A DNA stretch of 64,000 bases from Mediterranea sp. An20 (lineage in GTDB: Bacteria; Bacteroidota; Bacteroidia; Bacteroidales; Bacteroidaceae): assembly GCF_002160055.1 (NCBI RefSeq), contig NZ_NFJV01000014.1:1-64000 (forward strand). The letters are read 5' to 3'. The notes beneath the pieces are model-generated. The model saw nothing but the letters and a program-made list of their open reading frames with translations, was not told where the DNA came from and searched no databases. This document shows positions 1 to 8,223 of this stretch, piece by piece. Position 1 is the stretch's first letter; the number at the start of each line of letters is the position of its first letter. A program made the position numbers and the translations under genes.

Positions 1-67
1 TGTTCTGTTTATGTAAACCTTTCAAGGATCTCTCTTTTACGCATCCGTCAGGAAGCGAAAGCGACTG

Positions 68-100
68 CAAAGTTAAGGACTTTTTCGCATATCTTCCAAA
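68..100 (-). promoter_or_regulatory. Bacteroides-type promoter P2, facing left (probable rRNA promoter)
   Basis: On the minus strand a TTTG box (97-100) is followed after 21 nt by TAACTTTG (68-75), an exact fit to the Bacteroides primary-sigma consensus. Transcription would run off the left edge. The initially transcribed region is rich in GCTTTC. The minus-strand text of positions 1-30 resembles the 16S rRNA leader of Bacteroides as I remember it, so an rRNA operon is the likely target; that part is inference. Confidence 0.7.
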
Positions 101-197
101 TTTTTCCCGAAGTTTTTTTCCTAAAAAAACAACCGGGGAAAACGGAAAACCGAAACAAACCTTTCAAACAGCGACGCTCCCTTGCTGAAAGCGGGTG

Positions 198-229
198 CAA
201 AAGTACACCTTATTCCCACAAACACCAAA
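198..229 (-). promoter_or_regulatory. Bacteroides-type promoter P1, facing left (probable rRNA promoter)
   Basis: Minus-strand TTTG (226-229), a 20-nt spacer and TACTTTTG (198-205) match the Bacteroides consensus exactly. It lies 130 bp upstream of P2 in the same orientation. The transcript would start with a GCTTTC-containing stretch, as P2 does. The two form a tandem pair with no visible gene between them and the window edge. Confidence 0.7.
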
Positions 230-812
230 TACTCACAAAGGTTTTTTCCGAAAATTATAAAAATATTTTATAAATACACTGATAACGAGTTAGTTACAAA
301 GACAAGGAAACCGGCGGGAGAACGGGAAGGGGGAAAGATGGACACATTATTATATAATATATAAGGGAGAAAAAGGCTGCCAATGCACCTGATACAGCCG
401 ACATCACACAGGTTATCTGCCTGATTCCGGCTGCGAAGTTGCACCCAGCCCCCACTTATCGCCCGCAGACCATGGCAAAACAAACCGCCTTCCAAGCCCA
501 AAGAAAGACACGCGAAAAGTATTAGAAACAGCGTCCTAAGGTATAAGGAGCGTGTTGATTATATATAAGAAATAACCATCTATCAATCAACACATTGCAT
601 AGACATACCAAGAGAAATGAACTCCAAGAAAGAGGTTGCCTGCCAACAATCAGCCGACCGACCAGTTTGCTTCCCCAAGCATCTCCCAAGCCACATCTAC
701 CGCCTGCCCTTCCACGCCAGAAACAGACAAAAGAAAAAGGAAGAAATTGCCCCTTCGGTGTGACAAAACAAAAAAAACAGCGACAGATAGGGCAGATATC
801 AATGGAATTACT
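230..812. other. Gene-free spacer between leftward promoters and sppA
   Basis: About 580 bp with no convincing coding sequence. Short open frames here lack family resemblance and overlap each other on both strands. Positions 240-380 are AT-rich, as expected upstream of strong promoters. I recognise no structured RNA family. Confidence 0.5.
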
Positions 813-820
813 TATCTTTG
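813..820 (+). promoter_or_regulatory. -7 element for sppA operon
   Basis: TATCTTTG lies 41 nt before the sppA ATG and matches the TAnnTTTG -7 box. No good TTTG is present at the expected -33 spacing, so the promoter may be weak or activator-dependent. Confidence 0.45.
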
Positions 821-860
821 TTAGCTCAAAAAGCTGGCATACAAAAAACTCGTAAAAGTT

Positions 861-2630
861 ATGAAAGATTTTCTGAAATTCACGCTTGCCACCATCGTGG
901 GCATTGTCGTGTCGAGCGTAGTGCTGTTTTTTCTCAGCATATTGATTACATTCAGCATGCTGTACACATCCGACTCGGAAGTGCAAGTCAAAGAGAACTC
1001 CATCTTTAAGCTCGACCTGAACGGCACGTTGAGCGAACGGAGCCAAGAAGACCCGTTCAGCTTTTTAATGGGCGACGACAGCCAATCTTATGGACTGGAC
1101 GACATACTGGTTTCTATCCGCAAAGCCAAAGAAAACGAAAACATCAAGGGCATTTACATCGAAGCAACGTCACTCTCCAGCAACGGCTTTGCCTCATTAA
1201 AGGAGATACGCGATGCATTGGCCGACTTCAAATCGTCGGGTAAATTCATCGTGGCTTATGCAGACACCTATACGCAAGGACTATATTATATATCGAGCAT
1301 AGCAGACAAGATACTGCTCAACCCGCAAGGCATGCTGGACTGGAGCGGCCTGGCCTCGTCGCCCATATTCTTCAAAGACCTGCTGGACAAGGTGGGCATA
1401 GAGATGCAGGTGTTCAAAGTAGGCACTTACAAGTCGGCCGTAGAACCCTACACCAGCACCCAGATGAGCGATGCCAACCGCGAGCAAGTGACTGACTACC
1501 TGACTTCACTGTGGAGCACCCTCACCACAGAGGTATCATCTGCACGTCAAATATCAACAGACGACCTGAACCGGGCTGCCGACCGCATGATGCTGTTCCA
1601 ACCAGCCGAGGAATGCGTAGCATCCGGCCTTGCCGACACGCTGATTTACAAGACGGATGTCACCGACTACCTGAAACAGATGGCAGGACTGGAGAAGGAC
1701 GATGATTTGCCCACCCTGGACCTGAACGACATGCGTAATGTCAAGAAGAATGTCCCCAAAGACAAGAGCGGCAACATCGTAGCCGTATATTATGCCTGCG
1801 GACAAATAGGCAACGGCATGACCGGCTCCGGAAGCGAAGGCATCGACGGAGAGAAAGTGACCCGCGACTTGCGCAAACTGCAGGAAGATGAAGACGTCAA
1901 AGCCGTGGTACTACGCGTAAACTCACCGGGGGGAAGCGCCTATGAGTCGGAACAGATCTGGCATGCAGTCAGCGAGCTGAAAAAAGAAAAGCCCGTCATT
2001 GTCTCGATGGGCGATTATGCCGCATCAGGCGGATACTACATCGCCTGCAACGCCGATACCATCGTGGCCGAACCGACCACCCTGACCGGCTCCATCGGCA
2101 TCTTCGGCATGGTGCCTAACCCTTCCAAGCTCTTACAGAAAATAGGCGTGAACTTTGATGTCGTGAAGACCAACGCTTACGGCGACTTCGGAATGCCCAA
2201 CCGCAGCATGAACGAAAGCGAAAAGGAACTGATGCAAGCCTATGTGAACCGCGGCTATGACCTCTTCCTGACCCGCTGCGCAGAAGGCAGGGGCATGACC
2301 AAGGAAGCGGTGGACCAGATAGCACAAGGACGGGTGTGGACCGGGACACGCGCCAAAGAACTGGGACTGGTAGACGAACTGGGAGGCTTGGACCGCGCCA
2401 TCGAGATAGCTGTCGGGAAGGCAGGCGTAGATGCCTATACCTTGATAAGTTATCCGGCAAAGAAAAGCGCCTGGGAACAACTGATGGATTTCAATGCCGG
2501 CCATTACATAAAGACCAGCCTGCTACAGGGAGAAGCCGGCAGACTTTACCGCCAAATTGAAGCCGTCGACCAGATAAGCCAAGGCGATCCTCTGCAAGCA
2601 CTGATATATTTCGAACCCAACATTCACTGA
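861..2630 (+). CDS. sppA: Signal peptide peptidase SppA (67K type)
   Basis: 589 aa, the length of the long, tandem-domain form of SppA (S49 family), an inner-membrane serine protease that cleaves leftover signal peptides. One N-terminal membrane segment (about residues 8-33) precedes two S49 domains. The general-base lysine is Lys191 in GTYKSAVEP and the nucleophile is Ser389 in AASGGYY, the Lys/Ser dyad split between the two domains as in E. coli. ATG 861 is the first start consistent with the membrane anchor. lpxK follows after 5 nt, so this gene probably heads an operon with lpxK, punA and thiL. Confidence 0.96.
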   Translation: MKDFLKFTLATIVGIVVSSVVLFFLSILITFSMLYTSDSEVQVKENSIFKLDLNGTLSERSQEDPFSFLMGDDSQSYGLDDILVSIRKAKENENIKGIYIEATSLSSNGFASLKEIRDALADFKSSGKFIVAYADTYTQGLYYISSIADKILLNPQGMLDWSGLASSPIFFKDLLDKVGIEMQVFKVGTYKSAVEPYTSTQMSDANREQVTDYLTSLWSTLTTEVSSARQISTDDLNRAADRMMLFQPAEECVASGLADTLIYKTDVTDYLKQMAGLEKDDDLPTLDLNDMRNVKKNVPKDKSGNIVAVYYACGQIGNGMTGSGSEGIDGEKVTRDLRKLQEDEDVKAVVLRVNSPGGSAYESEQIWHAVSELKKEKPVIVSMGDYAASGGYYIACNADTIVAEPTTLTGSIGIFGMVPNPSKLLQKIGVNFDVVKTNAYGDFGMPNRSMNESEKELMQAYVNRGYDLFLTRCAEGRGMTKEAVDQIAQGRVWTGTRAKELGLVDELGGLDRAIEIAVGKAGVDAYTLISYPAKKSAWEQLMDFNAGHYIKTSLLQGEAGRLYRQIEAVDQISQGDPLQALIYFEPNIH

Positions 2631-2635
2631 CGCGA

Positions 2636-3760
2636 ATGACAGAGCAGCCTATCAAGATATCCTATTGGCTCTACCCCTTCTCGTGGCTCTACGGGATAGG
2701 GGTAGGCTTACGCAACAAACTCTTCGACTGGGGATGGCTCCGGTCGGAGAGTTTTGACATACCCGTCATCTGCATCGGCAACCTGGTGGCGGGAGGCACA
2801 GGCAAGACACCGCATACCGAATATCTGATACGCCTGCTCACCCGACAGAAACTGAACGTCGCTACCCTAAGCCGCGGCTACAAACGCAAGACCAAAGGCT
2901 ACATCCTGGCCGACGGACAAAGCAATGCCCGACAGATAGGCGACGAGCCTTGCCAGATGAAGGCCAAATTTCCCGGTATACGCGTAGCAGTGGACGAAGA
3001 CCGGAGGGATGGCATACACCAACTGCTCCGGCTGAACAATCCCCCCATAGATGTCGTACTGCTGGACGATGCCTACCAGCACCGCCGTGTAAAGGCCGGG
3101 CTGAACATCCTGCTGACGGACTACCACCGCCTGCTGTGCGACGACGCCCTGCTACCGGCTGGACGCCTGCGCGAACCGGCAGAAAACAAGCAGCGGGCAC
3201 AAATCGTCATCGTTACGAAATGTCCTGCAGACATCAAACCCATCGACTTCAACATCATCACCAAAAAACTGCAACTATATCCGTACCAGAAACTGTTCTT
3301 CTCCGGCTTCCGCTACGGCAATCTGCAACCGGTATTTCCCAGCACCAACAAGCAACCGGCCAGATACCTGGAAGGAAACGAACACATACTGCTGCTGACC
3401 GGTATAGCTGCCCCCCTTCCGCTTCTGGACGAACTGAGACAGAAAGCAGCCCGGGTAGTACCGCTTTTCTTTGGTGACCACCACGATTTCAGCAAACGCG
3501 ACCTTCAGCAGATAGAAGAGCGTTTTGCCACACTGGAAGGACCGAGAAAGTTTATCATCACGACCGAGAAAGATGCGGCACGACTGCGCAGCCACCCGCT
3601 GCTGTCAGCCAAGCTAAAGCCCTTCATCTATATGATACCCATAGAAATAAGCATATTACAAAACCAACAATCCATATTTAACCAAGCTATCACAGACTAT
3701 GTTAGAAAGAATTCAAGAGACCGCAGCTTTCCTGAAGGGAAAGATGCATACACAACCTGA
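2636..3760 (+). CDS. lpxK: Tetraacyldisaccharide 4'-kinase LpxK
   Basis: 374 aa. LpxK phosphorylates the 4' position of the lipid A disaccharide at the inner membrane, the sixth step of the Raetz pathway. An N-terminal amphipathic or membrane segment (about 10-30) precedes the Walker A motif GGTGKT (residues 53-58); the DDAYQHR segment (near 143-149) is the family's conserved metal/catalytic region. The start is 5 nt after sppA. The last 62 nt overlap punA in another frame. The C-terminal tail in the overlap is charged and probably not structurally important. I see no frameshift that would shorten it. Confidence 0.95.
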   Translation: MTEQPIKISYWLYPFSWLYGIGVGLRNKLFDWGWLRSESFDIPVICIGNLVAGGTGKTPHTEYLIRLLTRQKLNVATLSRGYKRKTKGYILADGQSNARQIGDEPCQMKAKFPGIRVAVDEDRRDGIHQLLRLNNPPIDVVLLDDAYQHRRVKAGLNILLTDYHRLLCDDALLPAGRLREPAENKQRAQIVIVTKCPADIKPIDFNIITKKLQLYPYQKLFFSGFRYGNLQPVFPSTNKQPARYLEGNEHILLLTGIAAPLPLLDELRQKAARVVPLFFGDHHDFSKRDLQQIEERFATLEGPRKFIITTEKDAARLRSHPLLSAKLKPFIYMIPIEISILQNQQSIFNQAITDYVRKNSRDRSFPEGKDAYTT

Positions 3761-4508
3761 GACTGCCATCATTCTGGGCACAGGCTTGGGCAGCCTGGCC
3801 GAAGAAATCACCGACAAGTATGAAATCAAGTACGAGGACATTCCTTACTTCCCTGTATCGACAGTAGAGGGACATTGCGGCAAGCTGATTTTCGGCAAGC
3901 TGGGCAATAAGGATATCCTTGCCATGCAGGGACGATTCCACTTCTACGAAGGATACAGCATGCAGCAGGTTACTTTCCCCGTACGTGTGATGCGCGAACT
4001 GGGCATCAAGACATTGTTCGTGTCCAATGCTGCCGGCGGCATGAATCCCGACTTTGAAATCGGCGACCTGATGATTATCACCGACCACATCAACTTCTTC
4101 CCCGAACATCCGCTGCGCGGCAGGAACATTCCCTACGGCCCACGCTTCCCGGACATGAGCGAGGCTTACGACAAAGAGCTCATCCGCAAAGCCGACGCCA
4201 TCGCTCAAGAGAAAGGCATTAAGGTGCAGCACGGCGTGTATGTCGGCACACAAGGTCCCACGTTTGAGACACCGGCCGAATACCGCATGTATCACATCCT
4301 GGGCGGAGACGCCGTAGGCATGTCGACGGTGCCCGAAGTCATTGTGGCCAATCACTGTGGCATCAAGGTGTTCGGCATCTCGGTCATCACCGACCTGGGC
4401 GTGGAAGGCAAGATTGTAGAGGTATCGCACGAAGAAGTGCAGAAAGCTGCCGATGCAGCCCAGCCTAAGATGACAGAAATTATGCGCGAACTGATTAACC
4501 GCGCCTAA
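3699..4508 (+). CDS. punA: Purine-nucleoside phosphorylase, PNP-I (trimeric type)
   Basis: 269 aa. Cleaves inosine and guanosine with phosphate to the free base and ribose-1-phosphate (purine salvage, cytosolic). The phosphate-binding GTGLG motif lies near residues 27-31. VEGHCGKLIFG, the VSNAAGGMNP base-pocket region and GDAVGMSTVPE are typical of the trimeric class. The start, inside the lpxK 3' end, is kept because it gives the family's usual N-terminus. The 62-nt overlap with lpxK suggests translational coupling. thiL follows after 30 nt. Confidence 0.95.
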   Translation: MLERIQETAAFLKGKMHTQPETAIILGTGLGSLAEEITDKYEIKYEDIPYFPVSTVEGHCGKLIFGKLGNKDILAMQGRFHFYEGYSMQQVTFPVRVMRELGIKTLFVSNAAGGMNPDFEIGDLMIITDHINFFPEHPLRGRNIPYGPRFPDMSEAYDKELIRKADAIAQEKGIKVQHGVYVGTQGPTFETPAEYRMYHILGGDAVGMSTVPEVIVANHCGIKVFGISVITDLGVEGKIVEVSHEEVQKAADAAQPKMTEIMRELINRA

Positions 4509-4538
4509 ATAATCTAAAAGCAATACGGAAAGACATTT

Positions 4539-5588
4539 ATGCGAACAGAAATAGCTACCCTCGGTGAGTTCGGCCTCATCCACCACCTGACCGAGGGCAT
4601 TGAACTGAAAAACGCTTCGACCCGCTATGGAATTGGCGACGATGCTGCCGTACTGTCCTATCCCGCCGACCGCGAAGTGCTGGTCACCACCGACTTGCTC
4701 ATGGAAGGCGTGCACTTCGACCTGACCTACGTGCCGATGAAACACTTAGGCTACAAGTCGGCCGTGGTCAACTTCTCCGACATCTACGCCATGAACGGCA
4801 CTCCGCGGCAAATCACCGTGTCGCTGGGGGTATCCAAGCGGTTCAGTGTAGAAGACATGGAAGCTCTCTATGCAGGCATCCGCCTGGCGTGTGAAGACTA
4901 TGGCGTCGACATCGTGGGCGGCGACACTACCTCGTCTTATACAGGACTGACCATCAGCATCACTTGTATCGGCGATGTCGAACGGGGCAAGGCCGTCTAC
5001 CGCAACGGTGCAAAGGAGACCGACCTTATCTGTGTGAGTGGCGACTTAGGCGCTGCCTACATGGGACTGCAACTGCTGGAGCGTGAGAAACTGGCTATGA
5101 AAGACAGCGGCGGCGACATCCAGCCCGACTTTGCAGGCAAAGAATACCTGCTGGAAAGGCAACTGAAACCGGAGGCACGACGCGACATCATCGAACGGCT
5201 GCGGCAAGCAGGCGTACAGCCCACGGCCATGATGGACATATCGGACGGGCTTTCCTCCGAACTCCTGCACATCTGCACACAGAGCAAGGTGGGTTGCCGG
5301 GTCTACGAAGAACACATTCCGCTGGACTACCAGACGGCTGTAATGGCAGAAGAACTGAACATGAACGTGACCACCTGTGCACTGAATGGAGGCGAAGACT
5401 ATGAGCTTCTGTTCACCGTGCCCATTGCCGACCACGAGAAAGTGGCTGCCATGGAAGGTGTGAAGCTCATCGGACACATCACCAAGCCGGAGTTGGGCTG
5501 CGCCCTGATTACGCGCGACGGACAAGAGTTCGAACTGAAAGCGCAGGGATGGAACCCGCTGAAGGAAAAGCAAGACGAAGAAGACTAA
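4539..5588 (+). CDS. thiL: Thiamine-monophosphate kinase ThiL
   Basis: 349 aa. Phosphorylates thiamine monophosphate to the active cofactor thiamine diphosphate using ATP. It has the AIRS/PurM-type fold. The N-terminal GIGDDAAV (about 31-38), VTTDLLMEGVHF, and GGDTT are the Mg-ATP-binding aspartate clusters of the family, and the C-terminal half carries MMDISDGL and NGGEDYELL. It is the last gene of the sppA-lpxK-punA-thiL run and is followed by a stem-loop at 5610-5640. The acidic EDEED-like tail is not conserved in the family. Confidence 0.95.
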   Translation: MRTEIATLGEFGLIHHLTEGIELKNASTRYGIGDDAAVLSYPADREVLVTTDLLMEGVHFDLTYVPMKHLGYKSAVVNFSDIYAMNGTPRQITVSLGVSKRFSVEDMEALYAGIRLACEDYGVDIVGGDTTSSYTGLTISITCIGDVERGKAVYRNGAKETDLICVSGDLGAAYMGLQLLEREKLAMKDSGGDIQPDFAGKEYLLERQLKPEARRDIIERLRQAGVQPTAMMDISDGLSSELLHICTQSKVGCRVYEEHIPLDYQTAVMAEELNMNVTTCALNGGEDYELLFTVPIADHEKVAAMEGVKLIGHITKPELGCALITRDGQEFELKAQGWNPLKEKQDEED

Positions 5589-5609
5589 GCCAAGGTAAGG
5601 CGAGAGATA

Positions 5610-5640
5610 GAGGCTGTGTCAGCATTGCTGGCACGGCCTC
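5610..5640 (+). terminator. Stem-loop after thiL
   Basis: A 14-bp stem, including two G-U pairs, with an ATT loop sits 22 nt after the thiL stop, followed only by TTTAAG. The weak T tract makes it an imperfect intrinsic terminator. It could also serve the convergent MFS gene that ends at 5673. Confidence 0.6.
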
Positions 5641-5672
5641 TTTAAGTATAGACACGCCCGAAAAGCACGCCC

Positions 5673-6848
5673 CTACTGCCTGTCCGCACACGAAACAAGC
5701 ATCGACACCAGCGCGAAACCCGCTCCCACGCTACACACGCCCGCCCAGCCGAAATGCTCCCAACCAAGCCCTGAACAGAACGTGCCCACACTGCCGCCAA
5801 TGAAGTAAAGCGTCATAAAGATGGTGTTGGCACGACTGGAAGCATGCGGCACTTCCTGCAGGCAACCGCTCTGGTTGCTCAACTGCAACAATTGCATGCC
5901 GATGTCCAGCAAGAGGATAGCCAGCACCAACCCCACATAGGTATTGCCCCACACATAGGCAATCAGCCAGGAGAGAAGCTGGAGCACAGAGCCATAGAGC
6001 GACATGCGACGGATGCCCAGAACTGGCACGAACTTGCCCGTACCGCTTGCCACCAATGCCCCCATCACACCGCAAAGCCCCAGCAGCCCTACCTTGTCGC
6101 TGCCCGCATGAAAGGGCTCACCTGCCAGATGAAACGCCAGACAAGACCATACGGACAACATGCTGCCGAAAGCAAACGCCGCACGCACAGCATAAAGCCG
6201 CATCCGCGGACGCGTGACGAAAAGCCTACAGACACTCTTCATCAGTCCACCATACGAACCGTGGAAAGTGACAGGCATAGGAGGAAGCACACGGAGCGAC
6301 AACACCAGACAAACGGCCATCAGCACCGCCGCCAGCCCGTACATGCCCCGCCAGCCTATCCACTCGCCCACGTACCCGCTGACCACACGGGCTCCCAAAA
6401 TGCCGGTCAGCAAACCGGAAAGCACGATGCCGATATTCCGCGACTTGTCTGCCGGCTTCGAGAATTGCCCGGCCACGGGGATGAAGACTTGCGGGATGAC
6501 CGAACAGACACCCAGCACCAGCGACGCGACCTGCACCACCCCAAGCGCAGGAGCCACGGCGATAAGTGCCGCCATAACGGCTGCCAGCGTCATGCTGACT
6601 CCCACAATCTTGCGCCGGGCAAACATATCGGCCATGGGTACAATAAACAACAGGCCGCAGGCATAGCCCACCTGCGTAATGACGGTGATCAGGTTGGCTT
6701 CTACTTCGCCCGCGGCAAAGTCGGCACGCATCTCTTCCAGCAAGGGCTGGTTGTAATAAAGGTTAGCCACGGTCAGACCACTGACAACAGCCATTGTCAG
6801 CAGCAGGGAAGCCGGGATGCCTTGGTTTTCTTTCAACATCTGTTTCAT
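5673..6848 (-). CDS. MFS transporter (YNFM-like exporter)
   Basis: 391 aa from the ATG at 6848. A longer frame begins at 6905 but its first 19 residues are charged and lie before the first membrane span. Twelve hydrophobic spans are visible; the loop PMADMFARRKIVG after span 2 is the MFS motif A position, and NLYYNQPLLEEM after span 1 is typical of the YnfM/AraJ-like drug-proton antiporters. The substrate cannot be told. It stands alone, convergent with thiL. Two 22-nt repeats (6985-7028) lie upstream. Confidence 0.85.
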   Translation of the reverse strand: MKQMLKENQGIPASLLLTMAVVSGLTVANLYYNQPLLEEMRADFAAGEVEANLITVITQVGYACGLLFIVPMADMFARRKIVGVSMTLAAVMAALIAVAPALGVVQVASLVLGVCSVIPQVFIPVAGQFSKPADKSRNIGIVLSGLLTGILGARVVSGYVGEWIGWRGMYGLAAVLMAVCLVLSLRVLPPMPVTFHGSYGGLMKSVCRLFVTRPRMRLYAVRAAFAFGSMLSVWSCLAFHLAGEPFHAGSDKVGLLGLCGVMGALVASGTGKFVPVLGIRRMSLYGSVLQLLSWLIAYVWGNTYVGLVLAILLLDIGMQLLQLSNQSGCLQEVPHASSRANTIFMTLYFIGGSVGTFCSGLGWEHFGWAGVCSVGAGFALVSMLVSCADRQ

Positions 6849-6984
6849 TGCTCTTCGTGCATTAAGCTTCTTCCGGCTGGAAATCAAGATCCGGAAATGG
6901 TGCAAAAGTAATGAATAATCGGCAAAGCGCCATCAGCCCGCCCCTGCAGAATGACACTGCTCTGCTGGCAAGCCCTTTCCACCC

Positions 6985-7028
6985 AAGACCCAAGCAATAA
7001 GCAGTCTACTGCCAAGCGATAAGCAGCC
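6985..7028 (-). repeat. 22-nt tandem repeat, 2 units (family A, locus 1)
   Basis: Two units read on the minus strand share the core CTGCTTATyGCTTGG. Units lie at 7007-7028 and 6985-7006; a third, heavily decayed unit may follow at 6963-6984. The same unit occurs at 44167-44232 and 50109-50174. It points at the start of the MFS gene, about 140-180 bp away, and lies outside the promoter at 7174-7204. Confidence 0.75.
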
Positions 7029-7173
7029 GTCTCGTCATACATACGAAATGACAAATTGATTATCAGCGCAATATGCCCCAAGCCACCCAGGGAGCGAACC
7101 TCAGCGCGCGACGGTTTCCTGCAGAGGCCCGATTTGTCAAAAGCGAAACAACACAGCAAATTCGATAAAAAGC

Positions 7174-7204
7174 TTTGGCCGATAAAAAAAATAATCTACC
7201 TTTG
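7174..7204 (+). promoter_or_regulatory. Promoter for lipoprotein-deacylase pair
   Basis: TTTG (7174-7177), 19-nt spacer, TACCTTTG (7197-7204): an exact match to the Bacteroides primary-sigma consensus, 27 nt before the ATG at 7231. Confidence 0.8.
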
Positions 7205-7230
7205 TCTACATTAAACAACGAATCATACCT

Positions 7231-8223
7231 ATGAGGACTTCAAACCTGCTGAAATGCCTGTTAACCGCCTTAACCCTGACCGTGAACATGAGCTGCAACA
7301 GCGACGTGTTCATCGACGAGTTCCTGACGGAAACCCCTGCTCCTATCAGCCTGACCGAGGAAGCCAGCGAAGCCACCATCTCCTTTGAAGCAGACAACTG
7401 GGACGTGTGGAGCATCGGAAGCATCGGCTTCGAAACCTACCCGTTCATCTGCGACGAAGAGGGAAACGGCCTGACACTCCCCCTCGAAAACGGCGGCAAG
7501 GATTATCAAATCTTCTGCCGGAGCGATTACATAGACTTCCGGATGGAGAAGTGCGACGGACGCAGTCTGAAGCTCCACCTCTACGAAAACCTGTACGACA
7601 GCCCGTGGGAATGGACCATCTACGTGGGCAACGAATACGAGCAGGTGCCCATATCCGTTACCCTCAACCCTACCGGCAAATACCAGATAGACAGCATCGT
7701 CTACGACTGGAGTAAGTTCGACTTCTACGACTACATGTTAGAAGAAGTAGAAAGCCTCACTGTGCTCAACAAAGAAGGTACCTCACCCGCCCGCTGGACG
7801 TGCTACCCGTATAAATTCTCCAAACGCAAAGTAAACTTCTATGCCCCCAACAACGGCTCCAACATCTACAGCGAACTGGACCAGGAGCAGATAGCCCGCT
7901 GCTTAGGCGACTGCTCCGTCACCATCCCCGACACGAAGGACGGGAAACCCGTCATGGGCCACACGGAAGCCGTCTTCGGCTCCTTCGAGCAGGAAGTGGA
8001 CGTGACTTTAGACAAAAACCTGGAAGTAGAAGTATCTATCGACGCAGGCAAGAACATCCACATCACGGTATTCAACAACATGGATTGCTACCACGTGCCC
8101 TTCACCCTCTATGCCTCCCATCCCCGCACGGGCAAACGCTTGGAGATTCCGGGCGTGCTATACAGCCAATGCCCCGTAAACTATCTGATTTTAAAAAAAG
8201 ACGTTACCGATGAACAACCATAA
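7231..8223 (+). CDS. Uncharacterised lipoprotein
   Basis: 330 aa. The first 22 residues form a lipoprotein signal ending VNMSC, with Cys22 as the lipidation site. The acidic, beta-rich body has no motif I recognise; SISLTEEASEATISFEA-like text near residues 38-52 and the repeated short beta segments suggest an Ig-like or jelly-roll outer-membrane-associated protein. Its stop codon lies 14 nt inside the following PagL-like gene, so the two are very likely co-translated. The protein could be a partner or chaperone of that outer-membrane enzyme, but this is inference. It has its own promoter at 7174-7204. Confidence 0.8.
   Translation: MRTSNLLKCLLTALTLTVNMSCNSDVFIDEFLTETPAPISLTEEASEATISFEADNWDVWSIGSIGFETYPFICDEEGNGLTLPLENGGKDYQIFCRSDYIDFRMEKCDGRSLKLHLYENLYDSPWEWTIYVGNEYEQVPISVTLNPTGKYQIDSIVYDWSKFDFYDYMLEEVESLTVLNKEGTSPARWTCYPYKFSKRKVNFYAPNNGSNIYSELDQEQIARCLGDCSVTIPDTKDGKPVMGHTEAVFGSFEQEVDVTLDKNLEVEVSIDAGKNIHITVFNNMDCYHVPFTLYASHPRTGKRLEIPGVLYSQCPVNYLILKKDVTDEQP

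Noticed and set aside
595..855. Short plus-strand frames upstream of sppA
   Set aside because: Several overlapping frames of similar length on both strands, none with a motif; the region holds the sppA promoter.
3699..3760. Frameshift at the lpxK-punA overlap
   Set aside because: Both proteins have complete family ends and the overlap is in different frames; an ordinary long overlap explains it.
3702..4745. 347-codon open frame antisense to punA/thiL
   Set aside because: Crosses two confirmed genes on the other strand; no recognisable domain and shadow-type composition.
5844..6911. 355-codon open frame antisense to the MFS gene
   Set aside because: The MFS reading has twelve spans and family motifs; the opposite frame is His/Gln/Thr-rich without any pattern.
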